DNA of 23,765 nt, taken from assembly GCF_000485595.1 (NCBI RefSeq), contig NW_014577145.1, positions 585,544-609,308 of the forward strand. The letters are read 5' to 3'. Positions 8,858 to 18,739 of the stretch are shown in pieces; the first letter of the stretch is position 1, and every line of letters starts with the position of its first letter. Position numbers and translations under genes: made by a program. The notes below the pieces were generated by a model. The model searched no databases. It saw nothing but the letters and a program-made list of their open reading frames with translations, and had not been told where the DNA came from. Source of the DNA: Priapulus caudatus. Lineage: Eukaryota; Priapulida; Priapulimorpha; Priapulimorphida; Priapulidae.

Positions 8858-10996
8858 AAATTGCTTGGTTTTTATGCTAAACTATGTTATAACAGAGCAC
8901 TCGGACGAGCAACAGACGCTCCGCAAGGCAGCAGAACATCTCTCAATGTGAATTTTTTTATATATTATTAATTAATTGAACTTAAGTCGAAAAACATTAA
9001 AAAATTTAACTTGGATTTCCTGCGATTAGTGCGAGCGTGCAGGTGGGGGGAGGACTCGTGCGTTGCCCCTTAGCCATGTGGTTGCGTGTTTGTAAGTCTA
9101 ACAGCCAGCCTACGCGCACCTAGCGAACCGTGGAACTGCAAACTGCATGCGTAACACAGCAAACACACAAACCAAACACTCCAAAAACTTCGCCGGTGAT
9201 AAACATAACCCCCGCATGCCGCCCTGGCCGAAGGTAATCAGAGTAACTATTGGGAGATGTCGGTGATGGCCTGTATTGCCCGCAGGCATTATATTGCCAG
9301 TACGGTAGTGTATATGCTAGTAAGTAGCCTCAGAACACAACGAATGCTGCCATATTAACAAGAGGCCGCATTAACCCCTTAATGGCGACTTCTTGATAGT
9401 AACATCCAACATGCGAACGCGAATCTACCAATTATAGCGGAAAGTCGACATAAGCTATAAGCCTATTATATACTATATATATATAATATTATATAATATA
9501 TACATGTCTATCATACATATATATACTTTAATACTTGATACTGATACATCCAACACAAGGGGCCGCGATCCAGAAGCTGAGGCTAGCACAGTATTTTTCC
9601 AGATTTTAAGGGCAATCCCCCCAAAAAGAGGCACACCACCCGCACAGTGAGCTGCCGTCAGGCGCGAACACCCCACATGGCGCACGTGGTGCTGGGGGCC
9701 TCCCCCAAGAAATTTTCAAAAATTTCAAGGTCCCTGCATGGCGCGAAAAAAAATGGCACTCATTTTGAGCACACATTTAGTCAAGCAACAATTAGCTAAA
9801 AAACCAATGGAAATTTTATTTTCTGCTTCTGTTTTGCCGTGCGCTTTTATACCAGCAATTAATGCAGAATGATTCAAGCACTTCCCTCTCTTTTTCAGAT
9901 ATCAACAGCTGTTTTGTTACCATGTAAAATTCTTGATTTCCTTCAAGTCCTATCAATAATCAGTAAGAAAAAATAAAAACAAATAAGAATTAAAGGGACA
10001 GTAGCAACTAGCGATTTTACTGGCATACAATCATGTACTTATTGTATAAACAAATCGTCTGATACCCACACGCTATTTGTACCAGATACCTAATTTAATT
10101 GGTCTATAATTAATTACACCATCATCGCTACGAAATTTTGAACGGCGCCATTGACACCCGCCGACCCGTGCTGCTCACCCCCCCGAAAAAGTTGCGTATT
10201 TGACATTTTATCTTAGCTACGTTTACAACGAGCGGCTGCCGCTAATCACACAAAGTGCAATATATGTATTACTAAATGCTATTTAAACCGAACGATATTC
10301 CATTTTAGGGCAAAATTTACTCCATATTATACACTGCCAACTCAGTATGTCATTTTATAACACAGACTTTTATCTTAATCCTTTTGCTTTTAAATGAAAT
10401 TCACAATAAATAAAACACCCGCCTCGGTCTGTTACAGTAGGCCCTTGCTGGAAAGTGGTTTTGCGCAACTTATCAGATCGTGCGGCTTTGAGTGCCGCCA
10501 CCGTCGTTGTAGATCAAACTGCTAAGTCGTCTACGTTTTAAAATTATTTTAGAAAAAAAATATTTCTAATGGTGATTAAACCAACGAAACCTTTTTATGT
10601 ACAGCGTAATTATACCCTTTTGAATTAGCTGAAATAACCCTAGAAGCTAGAGTATAACTCTTTCTTTAATATATAGCCACAATTACCCATCAAATGTGTT
10701 TCTGTATTTTTGGTAATGTTTGAGGCACTTTAAAATCTAGACCGTATTCCCACATACCGGCAAATACCGGTCTGAATCCGCCCCTGTCCACATATATAGT
10801 GCATGCTTGAGTGTGTGCGTGTGTGCTAAAAATCTTCGTCGTAAAAAATATACTCTATCTCATATGAAATTGTCGCGCCTAAACGTTCAGTAATTTTTTT
10901 TTTTAAAAATTTTACTGACTGAATGTTTTTCTCTTCATATTATTAATGAGTCTAAATTATTAATCTGAAGAATCGGACGAGATTGCACCGTGATCA
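8850..10996 (+). repeat. 3-kb segment, copy B (truncated at the assembly gap)
   Basis: This is a noisy copy of window bases from about 10 to about 2235, collinear throughout and starting directly after a TATC array. It stops at the N gap. Frequent single-base insertions relative to copy A suggest low-quality sequence. It includes a copy of the hAT-like element but stops before the THAP transposase fragment. Confidence 0.85.
9555..10786 (+). mobile_element. hAT-like non-autonomous transposon, noisy second copy
   Basis: The start is degraded (CAAGGGGCCGCGATCCAG), but it is followed by the same subterminal sequence as 804-2028 and 22785-23285 (CACAGTATTTTTCCAGATTTTA). It ends TCTGAATCCGCCCCTG at 10786. 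The right flank (TCCACATATATAG) matches that of copy A, so this is the same insertion duplicated with its surroundings, not an independent transposition. Confidence 0.7.
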
Positions 10997-11021
10997 NNNN
11001 NNNNNNNNNNNNNNNNNNNNN
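10997..11021. other. Assembly gap of 25 N
   Basis: Twenty-five Ns separate copies B and C. The roughly 1 kb before the gap (about 9970-10996) and the roughly 1.1 kb after it (11022-12128) are versions of the same sequence, both matching copy A bases about 1240-2235. The gap is thus probably an unmerged overlap, not missing sequence. Confidence 0.95.
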
Positions 11022-13020
11022 AAGAGAGGATGAAATTAAAGGGACATTGAGCAACTAGGATTTACTGCATACCAATTGTACTTTATTGTATAATCAATCG
11101 AGTCTATAGCGGCCACACGTATTGCGTTACGGGCAGATACACCTAATTAACTTGTTATTAATTAATTACACGCATCATCGAGCTACGAAATTGAACAGCC
11201 GCCATGACAGCCCTCATCGCCGAGTCGGCTTGCGAAGAGAGCGGGGAGCGACCAGTGCCTGCCACCCGTCCGAAAAATCTGCGTAATTTTGACATTTAAT
11301 TTAGCGGACACGTTTACAGACGCGAGGGCTAATCAAAAGTGCAATTATATGTATAATTCCTAAATGCTCATCTGTAACCGAACGCATATTCATGTTAAAG
11401 GCAAATTTATCCAATATCTATAGACTCGAAACTTATACTGTCCATTTATAAGATATTTTTACAGATCCTTCTTAGCTTTTAGACATGAATAAATAAAAAA
11501 ACACCCGATCAGCTGTTCACAGTAAGCCCGTGCGTGCGAAAGGTGGTCTTTGCGGCTAAACTATCAGATCGAGTGGCGCTGTATGAAGGGCGCGCCGAAG
11601 GCGCGTCGGGAATCAGACCGTAGATTGAGGATTTAAGAAATGAGTTAAAGTAAAAAATATTTTCTAATCGTGATTAGAAGCGCATAAAACGTTTTATGTA
11701 GCGCTAAATATTAAGCTTTTAATGAGCTGAAAAAATAAAAACCCCGCCGGCTAGAGACCGCTAGGAGGTAAACTCTTCTTTAATATAATAGCCGAGATTC
11801 CCATCAATTTTTTCTGTATTTTTTGGTAACTTTGTAAAGGGCCATAACTTTAAAATCTAAGACTCGTATTTGCCGCAAACCGGCAAATTACGGTCTAGAA
11901 ATCCGCCCCAGGCTGTTCACATATATAGTGCATGCTTGAGTGTTTGCGTGTGTGCTAGAAATCGTGCGTCGTTAAAAAATTAATGTCATTATAATTGTTA
12001 ATTGTGCGCGGCTAAACGTTCAGTAATATTTTCTTTTAAATTTACTCGACTGAATGTTTTTTCTCTCATACTATTTAATATATGTCTAAATAAATTAATG
12101 TCCGTCAGAATGCGACGAGATTGCAGGAGTCAATAAGATTAATTTTCAAGATGGACAAGGGCCGATCGCTAGCTCACCGATATGCGTATATTAACATAAC
12201 CACGCCGCATCCTGTCCTCAGAGCCAGTGACGACACACCTCATAGAAATAATATAACTAAATATTACTATATCGTTAGTCTAATGCTCTATCTATGTCTG
12301 TATATCCATCGTATACGTGTGATCTATATATTTCCGATGCTCACTTGCACGCTGCTTAAGATTACGCCCTGTGAACAATTACCAACTATAACCCCCATTG
12401 CACGTGACGTCAATCAAAACAAGGCGGCCAGTGTTGGGGGATTCGTTGCATCATCTGTGCGACGGCGACGTGGTTATACTATCGTTTGAATAGTTCAGTT
12501 TAAGAGAAGAACTCGCAAACATATTTCCAATACGAAAATGGATATTTGTAGGATTAGCGCGATGTACTAACCGATCTGATAGGGAAAAGGAATAAAAATT
12601 ACCTGTCGCTACCTGCTGTTTATAACTAATCAGGGAAATATGAGAATTGCGTATGCACCGATGGAGAGTGCTTCACGACCGCAGACAGATGTTTACTGAC
12701 GCTCTGGATGACGCAAGCCTTATCTGAGCTACACAGACCTCTAAAGAACGGAAAAATTGAGAGTTAAGAGCCTAGATTGAGCACAGCCGAGCGTTCACTG
12801 AAGAAATGATTTTGAGGGAAATAGAACTATAAGTTAACTATTCAGCGGAGGCCTAACCGACCTTTGCATGAACTGTAACTGTTCATGATATTCTTCATTT
12901 GGAAGCAGTTTTACCCCTTAGCTGTTCTTCAGCTGTCCAGATTTTCAAATGTTTATGATGACGGTTATGAGTTGAAAGAACTTAAGCCTGTCAATCAATT
13001 TTCATCTGCTGCTCTGTCTC
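11022..13020 (+). repeat. 3-kb segment, copy C (3' part)
   Basis: This stretch matches copy A from about 1240 to about 3055, in the same orientation, with frequent one-base insertions. It includes the right end of the hAT-like element near 11908, the CACGTGACGTCA block at 12401 and the THAP transposase fragment. It continues into the long CT tract. Together with copy B it accounts for a second complete copy of segment A. Confidence 0.85.
12538..13000 (+). pseudogene. THAP-type transposase fragment, copy C
   Basis: This is collinear with 2604-3045. An ATG is followed by the THAP-like segment (GATCTGATAGGGAAAAGG, about 12573-12590), the linker and the helix-turn-helix part (CAGATTTTCAAATGTTTATG near 12937). 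Many indels break every frame. The base deficit that shifts the frame near 2630 in copy A is also present here, so it either pre-dates the duplication or both copies are the same locus. No function is expected. Confidence 0.65.
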
Positions 13021-14092
13021 TCGCGTCCTCTTCTCTCTTCTCCTCTGCTCCGCTTCTCTCTCTCATCTATCTCTCATCTGTCTCTCCTATCCGCTACTCT
13101 GTATCTGTCTCTCCTGGTGTCCTCTCATCATCTCTCTCTCCTCCTCTCTCTTCCCTCTCTCTCTACTATTCTGTCCTTCCATTCGACCTCCTCCTGCCTT
13201 CCTCCTATCTCTGCTCTCATGTCTCTCCTCCATGCCTCACAGCTCTTGCTCTCTGTCTCTCGCTCCTCCCCCGTCTCTCCTACCTCCTGCTCTCATCTCT
13301 GCTCTCGCTCCCTCTCTGTCTCTCCTCCCGTCTCTTGTCTGCTGCCTGCTTCCTCCTCTCTCTCTAGAAGTGCTCTCTTCTCTCTGACTCTGTCTCTCCT
13401 CCCTCCTCACTCGTGTCTCTCCTGCCTCTCCTCTCTCTCTCTCTCTCGTCTCTCATCTGTCTGTCTCTCCATACCTCCCGGCCCCTCTTCCTCTCTGTTC
13501 TACGTCCATCCCCTCCTTCTTCTCTGAGGTCTCATCCTCACTCCGCCCGCTCTCTCTCTGTCTCCATCTCCATCCTTCTCATCTCTCTGTTCTCCCTCCC
13601 TCTCTGCCTCTCTGTCTCTCCACTGCCTCCCCGTGCTTTGCTCTTGTCTCAACTCCGTCCCTCTCTCTCTCTCTCTCCCTCTCACTGTCTCTGTCTTCTG
13701 CCTTTCTCTGCTCTCTCCTGCCTCTGCTGTCGCTTCCTGCTCCTGCTCTGTCATCTGTCTCCTCTCTCCTCTCATCTTCTCTGCATCTCTGTCTAACGCC
13801 TCCTCACTCTCACCTCGCGCTCTTTCGTCTCTGCCCTATTTCTCGCCTCACTCTCTCTCTCTCTGTCTCCTCCTCACCTACCCTCTCTGTCTGCTCTGGG
13901 CCTCCCCCCTCCCAGTCTCTGTACTCTCCTCTCTCCTCTCTCCGTCTATCATCCCACTGCTCAGCTCCCTCACTAACCTTCTCCTCCTCCTCTCTCTCTC
14001 TGTCTCTCCTCCTCCTCTCCCTCTCTCTCTCTCGTCTCTCCTCCTCCTTCTCCTTCTCTCACTCACTCTCCCTGCCCTCCAAGCTGCCACCA
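13010..14092 (+). repeat. Long CT-rich (CTCTC/CCTCCT) low-complexity tract
   Basis: About 1.1 kb of almost pure pyrimidine on the + strand. It consists of CTCT runs with TG, CCT and CTG interruptions and has no fixed period. Open frames on both strands (Ser/Leu-rich forward, Arg/Glu-rich reverse) are compositional. Bases 14093-14640 beyond it are unique, with a CCAAT-like ACCAATCA near 14520, and no gene can be supported there. Confidence 0.95.
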
Positions 14093-14640
14093 ACCGATTT
14101 AAATACGTTCATAGCCAGACTAAGTACTAAATAACAAGTCTTGAAACACCAACTTAGTCCTATGCTACTAATTTAGCTTAATCACGATAAAAACTAGTTC
14201 CAACGAAACTTTCTTATAGATTCTAGAAAATAAATCAACACTGAGAGAAAAAGTCCGTTGAAACATACACTTACGAGCAAGTACAATCATTTTAAATCTA
14301 TAAATTATCACAATTTTAATTTACATGTATCAACATTATGTCGAGTTACGGGCAACGGTTAGGTTAAACTTTGCGTTTTAAATGAGAAGCCAATTGCTTT
14401 TTTTTTAGCGCAATCTGGACCAAAACCATTATGCCACTTTGGTATGGCGACGAAGTTAAATCAGTGTAACAGCTTGTAGTGAACCAAGCTGAGTTTTAAC
14501 TCGTTTTGATTGTCAGCAACCAATCATACTTCGGACTGAGGCCTCAACTGCCAAATCACGTAACACCACCAGGTGTTTATCATGCACTGGCGTTGGCGCG
14601 TTAACTTCGGGAGATATCACAAGCAGTGATGTCATGATGT

Positions 14641-14710
14641 GTTGTGTCGTGTGTTAGTGTTTGTGATTGTGTGATGTGTGTGTGTGTGTGTGTCGTGTGT
14701 GCGTGTGTTG

Positions 14711-14774
<64 letters not shown>
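14641..14774 (+). repeat. (TG)n microsatellite
   Basis: An interrupted TG run becomes pure from about 14711 to 14773. It lies about 630 bp upstream of the ankyrin gene start codon. It is simple sequence with no coding value on either strand. Confidence 0.95.
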
Positions 14775-14775
<1 letters not shown>

Positions 14776-14876
14776 ATGCCTCCATTCCGCTTGTTTACTA
14801 TCATACTATGCTTCCAACATGGCGGCGCATCCGAGCACTTGGTAAAAACGGGATGTGACTGCAAGGGGTCTATACT

Positions 14877-14887
14877 TCTCTTCTTCC

Positions 14888-14919
<32 letters not shown>

Positions 14920-14935
14920 CTTTTCCTTCTTCTGA
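14877..14935 (+). repeat. (CTT)n microsatellite
   Basis: A run of CTT units with few interruptions. The reverse-strand Lys/Arg-rich translation is compositional. Confidence 0.9.
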
Positions 14936-15033
14936 ATTGTGCATTTCGCATTATTAGTCTCACTCAAGTCGCTACACTTACGAGAGCTCTCATATTCATG
15001 TTGTTTGTGCACAGGGCGGGCGTGCGGTGTACT

Positions 15034-15130
15034 TGTGTGTTGCAGATAAGCATTTGACCGGCATTTACGGGTAATTATCGGCAATAATAGGCGAAATAGA
15101 GTAGAGAAACATTAAGACTTTCGTAGTAAT
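15034..15130 (+). repeat. Dispersed repeat, copy 2 of 2
   Basis: Matches 7040-7136 in order and orientation, including GACCGGCATTTAC, GGTAATTATCGGC and GAGAAACATTAAGAC. It lies about 270 bp upstream of the ankyrin gene start codon. Homology stops shortly after GTAGTAAT on the right. Confidence 0.7.
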
Positions 15131-15200
15131 GTTGTACTGCGAAAGGTGTTTAGACACAGGCAATTGAAGCGTTTCAACTGTAAACACACGCCGCCGCCAT

Positions 15201-15247
15201 TGCGCGAACACTGACACATAAATATATAGTGTGTCAGTGTGCGCGCA
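15201..15247. promoter_or_regulatory. Long inverted repeat with TATA-like loop upstream of the ankyrin gene
   Basis: Arms of 18 nt (15201-15218 and 15230-15247) are complementary at 17 positions and enclose the 11-nt AT-rich spacer TAAATATATAG. The spacer and arm edge together read ATAAATATATAG, a possible TATA element about 190 bp before the chosen ATG. No TSD was found around the hairpin. It may be a core promoter with symmetric flanking sites, a small MITE, or chance. The promoter role is inferred from position only. Confidence 0.35.
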
Positions 15248-15403
15248 ATATGTTTATATTTTTATGTCTATATATGTCAATATATAATCGCAATCAACTC
15301 TACATGCCTTTGTGAACATCAGTGTGCATTTTAGGTAGGTGAACTGCACTGGACCCTCGCGCAACAGAACGACGCACAGTGCGTGCCTACAGTTGGGAGA
15401 ATA

Positions 15404-18188
15404 ATGTCAGACCTGCATGCTGCCTGTTCACGTGGGGACGTTGAGAACGTGTTAGAACTTCTGCAAGGTGCAGCGAACACATCGTGCGTGAACTTACGCA
15501 TGGAGACGCCTCTCCACGTCGCCTGCGCACTTTCGCGGGACAGGACGGAAGAGAAGATTGAGATTGTGAAACAGCTGCTGCTGTATCGAGCACCCCTGCA
15601 AGAGGAGGATGAGCGCGGGCGAACGCCTCTCATGCTCGCCTGCGAAACAGCCAGTGCGGATGTTGCAGCCGCGCTGCTAGACAATGGAGCGGACCTCCGC
15701 GCGCGTTACCGTGGCGACGGAACGATGCTGCACGCAGCCGTGGCCGGCGGGAACGTGCGGGTCCTGTCGCCGGCTTGCTCTGGCCAGCTGAACATCATAC
15801 GCCTGCTACTGGAGGCCGGCGCCGACGCCAACGCCGCGGACTTGCTAGGACAGACCTCCCTGCACCACGCGGCTTGCTCTGGCCAGCTGAACATCATACG
15901 CCTGCTACTGGAGGCCGGCGCCGACGCCAACGCCGCGGACTTGTACGGACAGACCACCCTGTACCAAGCGGCTTGCTCTGGCCAGCTGGACATCATGCGC
16001 CTGCTACTGAAGGCCGGCGCCAACCCCAAAGTCGCCATGACGAAGAGTGGAGCGACGCCGCTGATGATGACGGTGACGAAGGGCGATGAGGCGGCGGTGC
16101 GGATGCTGCTCTCATGCGGCGCCGACGCCAACGCCGCAGACTCGTGCGGACGGACCACCCTGTACCACGCGGCTTGCTCTGGCCAGCTGGACATCATGCG
16201 CCTGCTACTGGAGGCCGGCGCCGACTCCAACGTCGCCAAGACGAAGACCGGGAAGACGCCGCTGATGAAGGCGGTGAGGAAGGGCGAGGAGGCGGTGCGG
16301 ATGCTGCTCTCATACGGCGCCGACGCCAACGCCGCGAACTCGCAAGGACAGACCTCCCTGCACAACGCGGCTGGCTTTGGCCAGCCGGACATCGTGCGCC
16401 TGCTACTGGAGGCCGGCGCCGACGCCAACGCCGCGGACTCGTACGGATGGAGCTCCTTGCACATCGCGGCTTCCAAAATTAAACTGAACATCGTGCGCCT
16501 GCTACTGGAGGCCGGCGCCGACCCCAACGTCACCATGACGAAGATGAGAACGACGCCGCTGATGATGGCGTTGCAGCATGGCGAGAAGCCGATGATGCGG
16601 ATGCTGCTCTCACACGGCGCCGACTCCAACGCCGTGGACTCGCAAGGACTGACCTCCCTGCACCACGCGCGTTACTGTGACTGGCTGGACATCATGCGCC
16701 TGCTACTGGAGGCCGGTGCAGATCCAAACGTCGCCGAGACGCAGACCGGGAAGACGCCGCTGATGATGGCGGTGATGACGGGCGAGGAGGCGGCGGTGCA
16801 GATGCTGCTCTCACACGGCGCCGACGCCAACGCCGCGGACTCGTACGGAGAGACCTCCCTGTACCACGCGCCTTGCCATGGCAGGCTGAACATCCTGCGC
16901 CTGCTACTGGAGGCCGGTGCAGATCCAAACGTCGTCGAGTGGACCGGACGGACGCCGCTGGTGATGGCGGTGTGCACTAACTGGGAGGGCTCGGCGGTGC
17001 AGATGCTGCTCTCACACGGCGCCGACGCCAACGCCGCGGACTCGCAAGGACATACCTCCCTGCACATCGCGGCTAGCTTTGGTTGGTCTAGCTGGCTGGA
17101 CATCATGCGCCCGCTACTGGAGGCCGGCGCCGACCCCAACGCGAAAACCCCGAAGGCGAAATTTTTGGGGAGTTTCACCGCGTTGCACTACGCCTGTGCT
17201 CGACTTCATACCGAGGTAAAACTACGGGCGTACGTTGCGAATGATTGAGACCGAATTTTAGCAATGTCCTAATGTATAGATGGTAAAGGTAATCAGTAAT
17301 AGTAATCGGTTAACAGTTAACACTAGATATGTTAAATAGTTTCACCGCATTACACTACTCCTGCAATCTACTCGGGACCGAGGAAAAATGCGGGCGTACG
17401 TTGTGAATGACGGAGACAATTTTAGCGATGTTCCAATGTATTTTTGTCTAGATAATAAAGGTAATCAGTAATTGTAATCGGTTAATAGTTAATAATTTAA
17501 TAATAGTAATAGTTAGTAATCGGTAACAGTAATAAAGGTAGTATGCTCGGAGAAACTTGTTCTTTAAGGAACGAACCTAAAATCGGGTTATTAACGATCC
17601 TCATTTCTTTCGTTCACACAGATGATTACTCACCTCTTGAAACACGGAGCTGACCCGAACCTTGTCGATTGTAACAAGATGACGCCGCTCGCTATAATAA
17701 GCAGCCAGCCGGAGCTGAGAAGAAGACAGGACGTGCGATTGGAACCAGTGGCACAAGCGGCGTCAGCTCTCCTACAGACGTGCGAGTCCGCCGGCGTACT
17801 TCTACAGGTTAACACGCGCGACAGCGAGGGCGACACCCCGCTGCACAGCTTCTGTAGGATGATGCTCTCATGCATAGACGATGTTTACGCGCAAGAGAGG
17901 GAGAGATACGTGCAGATAGTGCACGCGCTGCTGTTCAACCACAGCGCACACGTCGACGTAGTGAACGCACGGGGAGAGACGCCATACAAACTCTGGCGCC
18001 GGATTGACCCGACGCGTTTCCGCGGCAACGTGGAGTTGAGAGACGAGATACATGGCAGAATGAGCGCGCAGTATCATTCGCTGAAGTGCCACTGCGCGCG
18101 CTTTATCGTCAGACACAGCGTTGCATACGAGAACAGGCTGCCTCGGAGTCTCATAGAATTTGTCAGGGCACACGCTAAACCAACGTAG
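15404..18188 (+). CDS. FEM1-like ankyrin-repeat protein, putative CRL2 substrate receptor (2 exons, 792 aa)
   Basis: Exon 1 is 15404-17215 (604 codons) and exon 2 is 17622-18188. The GT-AG intron is phase 0 and splits one ankyrin repeat, LHYACARLHTE / MITHLLKHGAD, which reads through perfectly when joined. The ATG at 15404 has A at -3 and gives MSDLHAACSRGD, a natural first ankyrin helix. The frame is open upstream only to a TAG at 15332-15334, which could be a splice acceptor, so an earlier coding exon is possible. About 20 ankyrin repeats fill residues 2-735; residues about 124-580 form a homogenised array. The C-terminus has an Elongin BC-box, SLKCHCARFI (757-766; (S/T/P)LxxxCxxx-aliphatic), and a Cul2-box, LPRSLIEFV (777-785). 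This layout matches the end of FEM1 proteins (SLKCLAARA...PRTLEEF). By family knowledge, such proteins load substrates onto Cullin-2 ubiquitin ligases in cytoplasm or nucleus. FEM1's usual N-terminus and TPR region are not seen, so it is FEM1-like, not an orthologue. The substrate is unknown. Confidence 0.85.
15773..17145 (+). repeat. Homogenised coding tandem array of ankyrin units
   Basis: Within exon 1, 99-bp units start at 15773, 15872 and 15971; the first two are identical over their first 72 bp. From about 15971 the array alternates two ankyrin types: TSLYHAACSGQLDIMRLLL and TPLMMAVRKGEEAVRMLLS. Together they form a dimer of about 201 bp (for example 15971 to 16172). The GGCGCCGACGCCAACGCC segment recurs nearly unchanged. 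This indicates repeated duplication or gene conversion of a two-repeat module. One copy lacks a codon (GEEAVRM where others have GEEAAV). Confidence 0.9.
17171..17492 (+). repeat. Tandem duplication spanning the exon 1 end and donor site (period 167 bp)
   Basis: Bases 17171-17325 (last 45 coding bases of exon 1 plus the start of the intron) are repeated at 17338-17492. The second copy keeps the ankyrin frame (SFTALHYSCNLLGTE versus SFTALHYACARLHTE), and an AG stands at its left edge (17338-17339). Its donor is GAGGAAAAA instead of GAGGTAAAA, so it cannot splice as the original does. Confidence 0.85.
17216..17621 (+). other. Spliceosomal intron of the ankyrin gene
   Basis: The donor GAG/GTAAAAC at 17215/17216 and the acceptor TTCACACAG/ATG at 17621/17622 define a 406-bp phase-0 intron. 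Reading across the donor would end at a TGA (17246-17248), giving a protein without exon 2 and so without BC- and Cul2-boxes. The AT-rich interior contains a tandem duplicate of the end of exon 1 (17338-17492). Confidence 0.85.
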
Positions 18189-18621
18189 GCGACACTAAGC
18201 ATGTTAACCGAGGAAGCCCGTGTAGGATCGGAGATGCGATAACCCAGAAGATATTATCAATACTTGGTAGATCTATGTTCTAATTGTTGCACGTGTTGGC
18301 AGACGTGTTTCATTGCAATGTAAAATCGAGTATATGTAGTAACACTATTCAGTTTATATAGAAATGTGTAGATTATCGGTATGATGCCTTGGTGAATTGG
18401 CGCGATTTAATAACCACGAGTACAAATGTTAAAAGTTTGCAAATCATTTTGCTCTGTAAAAAAACTCTAAAGGCTTATTTGGGTTCTTAATATTAAAAAA
18501 TATTAAAAATATTAAAAATATTAACTATTTTACCATGAAATGTATGCAATTCGGACTTGTACTTATTAGTACTAGAATCACATATTTACGGAGCCCGGGA
18601 AGGGACATGTGAGAAATATTT
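18189..18621 (+). other. 3' flank of the ankyrin gene
   Basis: AT-rich sequence after the stop codon contains short TATTAAAAA iterations near 18490-18525. No canonical AATAAA occurs between the stop at 18186-18188 and the tandem repeat; the first is near 18778 inside the GGA minisatellite. The 3' end of the transcript therefore cannot be placed. No gene is seen. Confidence 0.5.
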
Positions 18622-18736
18622 TTATCTCATTAAAACGAGATAATTATCTCATTAAAACGACATATTATCTCATTAAAACGACATATTATCTCATTAAAAC
18701 GACATAATTATCTCATTAAAACGACATAATATCTCA
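18622..18736 (+). repeat. 21-22 bp tandem repeat (TTATCTCATTAAAACGA unit)
   Basis: Five full units start at 18622, 18644, 18665, 18686 and 18708, followed by a partial sixth. They share TTATCTCATTAAAACGA and differ mainly in GATAA, CATA or CATAA at the junctions. There are no unique spacers, so it is a minisatellite and not a CRISPR array. Confidence 0.9.
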
Positions 18737-18739
18737 AAC

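Noticed and set aside
7438-8971. Several forward open frames of Tyr/Leu/Ser- or Cys/Val-rich peptides
   Set aside because: They are direct translations of TATC, TACC and TG microsatellites.
12885-14130. Ser/Leu-rich forward and Arg/Glu-rich reverse open frames
   Set aside because: They are products of the CT-rich tract, with no domain and no codon structure. Only 12885-13000 has coding ancestry, as part of the transposase relic.
15383-15403. Extension of the ankyrin CDS to a GTG at 15383
   Set aside because: Animal genes start at ATG. The in-frame ATG at 15404 has A at -3 and begins a natural ankyrin helix. An upstream exon remains possible but is not shown.
15706-16629. 307-aa open frame on the minus strand opposite the ankyrin exon
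   Set aside because: It mirrors the homogenised ankyrin repeats (repeated ASAPASSSRR-like blocks) and matches no family; it is a shadow of the real gene.
18622-18736. CRISPR-like regular repeats
   Set aside because: Units are contiguous with no unique spacers, in a eukaryotic genome; it is a minisatellite.
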